From NCBI GenBank assembly GCA_002696885.1, contig NZSO01000012.1:1-25410 (forward strand): a DNA stretch of 25,410 nucleotides. The letters are read 5' to 3'. The stretch's first letter is position 1; each line of letters opens with the position of its first letter. The position numbers and the translations under genes were made by a program. Below the pieces are notes generated by a model. The model had not been told where the DNA came from, made no database searches, and saw only the letters and a list, made by a program, of their open reading frames with translations. Below are positions 23,585 through 25,410 of this stretch, one piece after another. This stretch comes from Verrucomicrobiales bacterium. Lineage in GTDB: Bacteria; Verrucomicrobiota; Verrucomicrobiia; Verrucomicrobiales; DEV007.

Positions 23585-24392
23585 TTCTGAAGAGATAATC
23601 AAGCTTTCAAACGATAGAATTATTTTGGCAGGACTGCTCATTCTGCTTCTTGGGTTTTTTACATGGAGATCTGATCTAAGTATAGCAAAACCCTTACTGA
23701 TCGCATCTTTACGGATGATCGTTCAGCTCTTTCTAATCGGACTGATACTGGTCTATATCTTTAGTATCAATCATCCACTTCTAGTATTACTCATAAGTAT
23801 GATAATGTTGCTTGTTGCGGGTAGGGAAGTATCTGCAAGACAAAAGTATACAATCAAAGGATTATGGTCTTATGGGATAGGAACGAGTTCTATGTTTGTT
23901 TCTTCGTTTGCGGTTTCAATATTTGGGCTTTGGGCGATCATTAGACCTGAGAATTGGTGGGACCCCCGATACGCCATTCCCGTTCTGGGTATGTTGTTAG
24001 GAAACACAATGACAGCAGTCGCTCTAAGTATAGATAGATTCACTGCAAATGTTTGGAATGATCGCGAGGTTATTGAAGCTCGGCTTATATTAGGAGAAAA
24101 TGCTAGAGAGGCGATCAAAGACATCGTCAAAGATTCTTTAAGATCAGGTCTTATGCCGGTAATTAATTCAATGGCTATTGCTGGAATAGTTAGTCTTCCA
24201 GGTATGATGACCGGACAGATACTCGCAGGCAATTCGCCCAATGATGCGGTTAGATATCAAATTGTGATATGGTTGTTGATAGCGGTGGGGTGCGGCTTTG
24301 GAAGTATGATTGCTGTCAAAATGGTCTCCAAGAAATTATTTGATGAGCGTGACAGGTTGAGGATTGATAGAATAAAGGTCAAAAATTCCTAA
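23574..24392 (+). CDS. fetB: ABC transporter permease, FetB/YbbM (UPF0014) family
   Basis: Inner-membrane permease of about 272 aa with seven predicted helices. Family blocks: SLRMIVQLFLIGLILVYIF (47-65), VAGREVSARQKY (about 82-93), the highly conserved WWDPRYAIPVLGMLLGNTMTAVALSIDR (128-155) and SLPGMMTGQILAGNSPNDAVRYQIVI (about 208-233). The start is GTG at 23571 or ATG at 23574; the ATG is used. Both lie inside the end of fetA. Paired with fetA it forms a complete transporter. In E. coli the pair exports iron and protects against peroxide; no Fur-like box was recognised upstream. Confidence 0.93.
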   Translation: MKTNSEEIIKLSNDRIILAGLLILLLGFFTWRSDLSIAKPLLIASLRMIVQLFLIGLILVYIFSINHPLLVLLISMIMLLVAGREVSARQKYTIKGLWSYGIGTSSMFVSSFAVSIFGLWAIIRPENWWDPRYAIPVLGMLLGNTMTAVALSIDRFTANVWNDREVIEARLILGENAREAIKDIVKDSLRSGLMPVINSMAIAGIVSLPGMMTGQILAGNSPNDAVRYQIVIWLLIAVGCGFGSMIAVKMVSKKLFDERDRLRIDRIKVKNS

Positions 24393-24414
24393 GATCTATT
24401 TATGCTTAGATCTT
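24391..24414 (-). terminator. Bidirectional hairpin over the fetB and C39-peptidase stop codons
   Basis: AAGATCTA (24391-24398) and TAGATCTT (24407-24414) form a perfect 8-bp stem with loop TTTATGCT. The arms contain both convergent stop codons. Reading the minus strand, the stem is followed by AGGAATTTTTGACC, a short T-run four bases on, so it best terminates the peptidase gene. On the plus strand no T-run follows. Confidence 0.55.
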
Positions 24415-25410
24415 GAGGTAAAAAGTCGCATAGCTAGTGGCCTCTAATTCCTTAGCAGACATTCTTTTGCCTCGTGAATTAACTCCCCAGCTTTCCATAA
24501 ATATAACTTCTCCACTTTTTTTATTGAAACCCGTAATGACCGAGGCATGCCCAGGATCATTTTGAGAAGTTGGCCATTTACTTTGATCCTCGCTTAATGG
24601 ATCAGGAAGTTTAATGCCTTTTGCAGCCGCGGTATGTATTTTATCTCGTTGATAACTAAATCTTCGCCACACGATGATCGGATATCCTTTTTCCAAATAT
24701 TTTTGAGCCCTATTAAAATCGAAACTTCGCCCCCTTTGTAAGGTGGCCCCACTTTCTTCAGCAGCTGCTCTGTATAAATCTAACATTTTAGAACCCTTTG
24801 CTGAATTACTGTACCTGAATCTAGCCCCGGCTGCCAAAGCATCAGTGCTCATTCTTAAACCAATATGATATGTCGCCATTCCTAAGGTGTTGACCGCACA
24901 ATACGGCCGTTGCCCTTGTTGAAAAATAGGCACGTCTGTAATATTCAAATCACCATTTGATGTTAAAGAAATTTTCTCTTCGAGTAATTGTCTTCGCTCG
25001 CGAGTGCTCAATTCACTGATTTTTGGATCTAAATAGCTTTCAGTGAGATCTTTATTTCTCATGATGATAAGGCTGATGCCATTATCCGCTTCTGCCGCTA
25101 GACGAACTGTTAATTTATCCATCTTATAATCTAAATAATGGTTTCTAAGATATTTTGTTTTTCCTACGAATGATTCTTTTGGAGATTTTTTTGCATGCTT
25201 GTAGAGCTCTTTTTTAAGGCTCTCCTCAATTTCACGGTATTTTTTTTTAAACAGATTTTTTATTGTAACTGAACTTTCTTGAGAAAGACTTTTTTTTGAG
25301 TTCTGTCGTATAAAACTTTCTGAATCCAGGTACATCAGCGAAATGGATTTTAATCTTTGGTTTTCGTAATTGGCATATATTGATGTTGGATGATGTCCCC
25401 ATACGATTGG
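24406..25410 (-). CDS. C39-like cysteine peptidase, 5'-truncated by the window edge
   Basis: Papain/C39-like protein. The frame stays open from the ATG at 25335 to the right edge (25410) and reads plausible protein (WGHHPTSIYANYENQRLKSISLMYL), so the real start is probably outside the window. Numbered from 25335: a basic, helical pro-region-like segment (1-125), then DVPIFQQGQRPYCAVNTLGMATYHIG with the likely nucleophile C146 preceded by Gln (oxyanion-type Q139 or Q142). NDPGHASVITGFN carries the likely catalytic H263, and ESWG (281-284) is at the place of papain's NSWG. The Peptidase_C39_2-like fold is clear; substrates and location are not. It converges with fetB, sharing a terminator hairpin. 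Confidence 0.8.
   Translation of the reverse strand, partial: PIVWGHHPTSIYANYENQRLKSISLMYLDSESFIRQNSKKSLSQESSVTIKNLFKKKYREIEESLKKELYKHAKKSPKESFVGKTKYLRNHYLDYKMDKLTVRLAAEADNGISLIIMRNKDLTESYLDPKISELSTRERRQLLEEKISLTSNGDLNITDVPIFQQGQRPYCAVNTLGMATYHIGLRMSTDALAAGARFRYSNSAKGSKMLDLYRAAAEESGATLQRGRSFDFNRAQKYLEKGYPIIVWRRFSYQRDKIHTAAAKGIKLPDPLSEDQSKWPTSQNDPGHASVITGFNKKSGEVIFMESWGVNSRGKRMSAKELEATSYATFYLKI

Noticed and set aside
1..25410. tRNA, rRNA, CRISPR arrays, insertion sequences, toxin-antitoxin or phage-defence operons
   Set aside because: Intergenic gaps are short and show no cloverleaf, direct-repeat array or terminal inverted repeats, and no protein matches a transposase, Cas or known defence family.

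Overview
The window reads as an ordinary stretch of chromosome from an AT-rich, free-living, probably marine bacterium. The best guess is Verrucomicrobiota (Opitutae/Puniceicoccales-like). The guess rests on a type I sulfatase, a secreted PQQ-type beta-propeller carrying EF-hands, a YebC protein of the 'GRAFEYRRASKEKRW' type, a ROK sugar kinase without its zinc motif, AcnB, CoaX and CvfB, and on the near absence of Shine-Dalgarno sequences before start codons. It is inference; no rRNA or marker gene settles it. No tRNA, rRNA, CRISPR array, insertion sequence or prophage is visible. Both window edges cut through genes.

Left part (1-3700): the 3' part of a XerC-like recombinase is followed by a TorF-type outer-membrane barrel gene and an ammonium transporter gene (amt). 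Each of the latter two has its own well-formed sigma-54 promoter (GG-N10-GC). Together they look like a nitrogen-responsive uptake pair, one protein for the outer and one for the inner membrane. Two hairpins, the second an intrinsic terminator, close the unit.

Middle (3750-12570): coaX with a ROK-family sugar kinase (+) meets a minus-strand run SOUL protein - mazG - TerC. Then come yebC, fxsA, a secreted sulfatase, a stand-alone cyclic-nucleotide-binding-fold protein that lacks the usual phosphate-binding arginine, a three-His-box fatty-acid desaturase and a DUF2288 protein. These are mainly housekeeping and lipid or stress genes, with one polysaccharide-sulfate hydrolase.

Right part (12600-25410): a di-heme cytochrome c peroxidase, an unrecognised one-TM protein and a GH25-like lipoprotein with altered catalytic residues form a plus-strand run. 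It faces a minus-strand pair, a secreted GH13 amylase-type enzyme and a PQQ propeller with EF-hands. CvfB (S1-type RNA-binding regulator) and AcnB (TCA-cycle aconitase) converge. An overlapping fetA-fetB pair (ABC metal transporter) converges on a C39-like cysteine peptidase that runs off the right edge.

No novel multi-gene system stands out. The observations most worth following are the paired sigma-54 promoters, the GH25-like protein with substituted active-site residues beside an unknown membrane protein, and a 44-bp inverted repeat between the amylase and cvfB genes.
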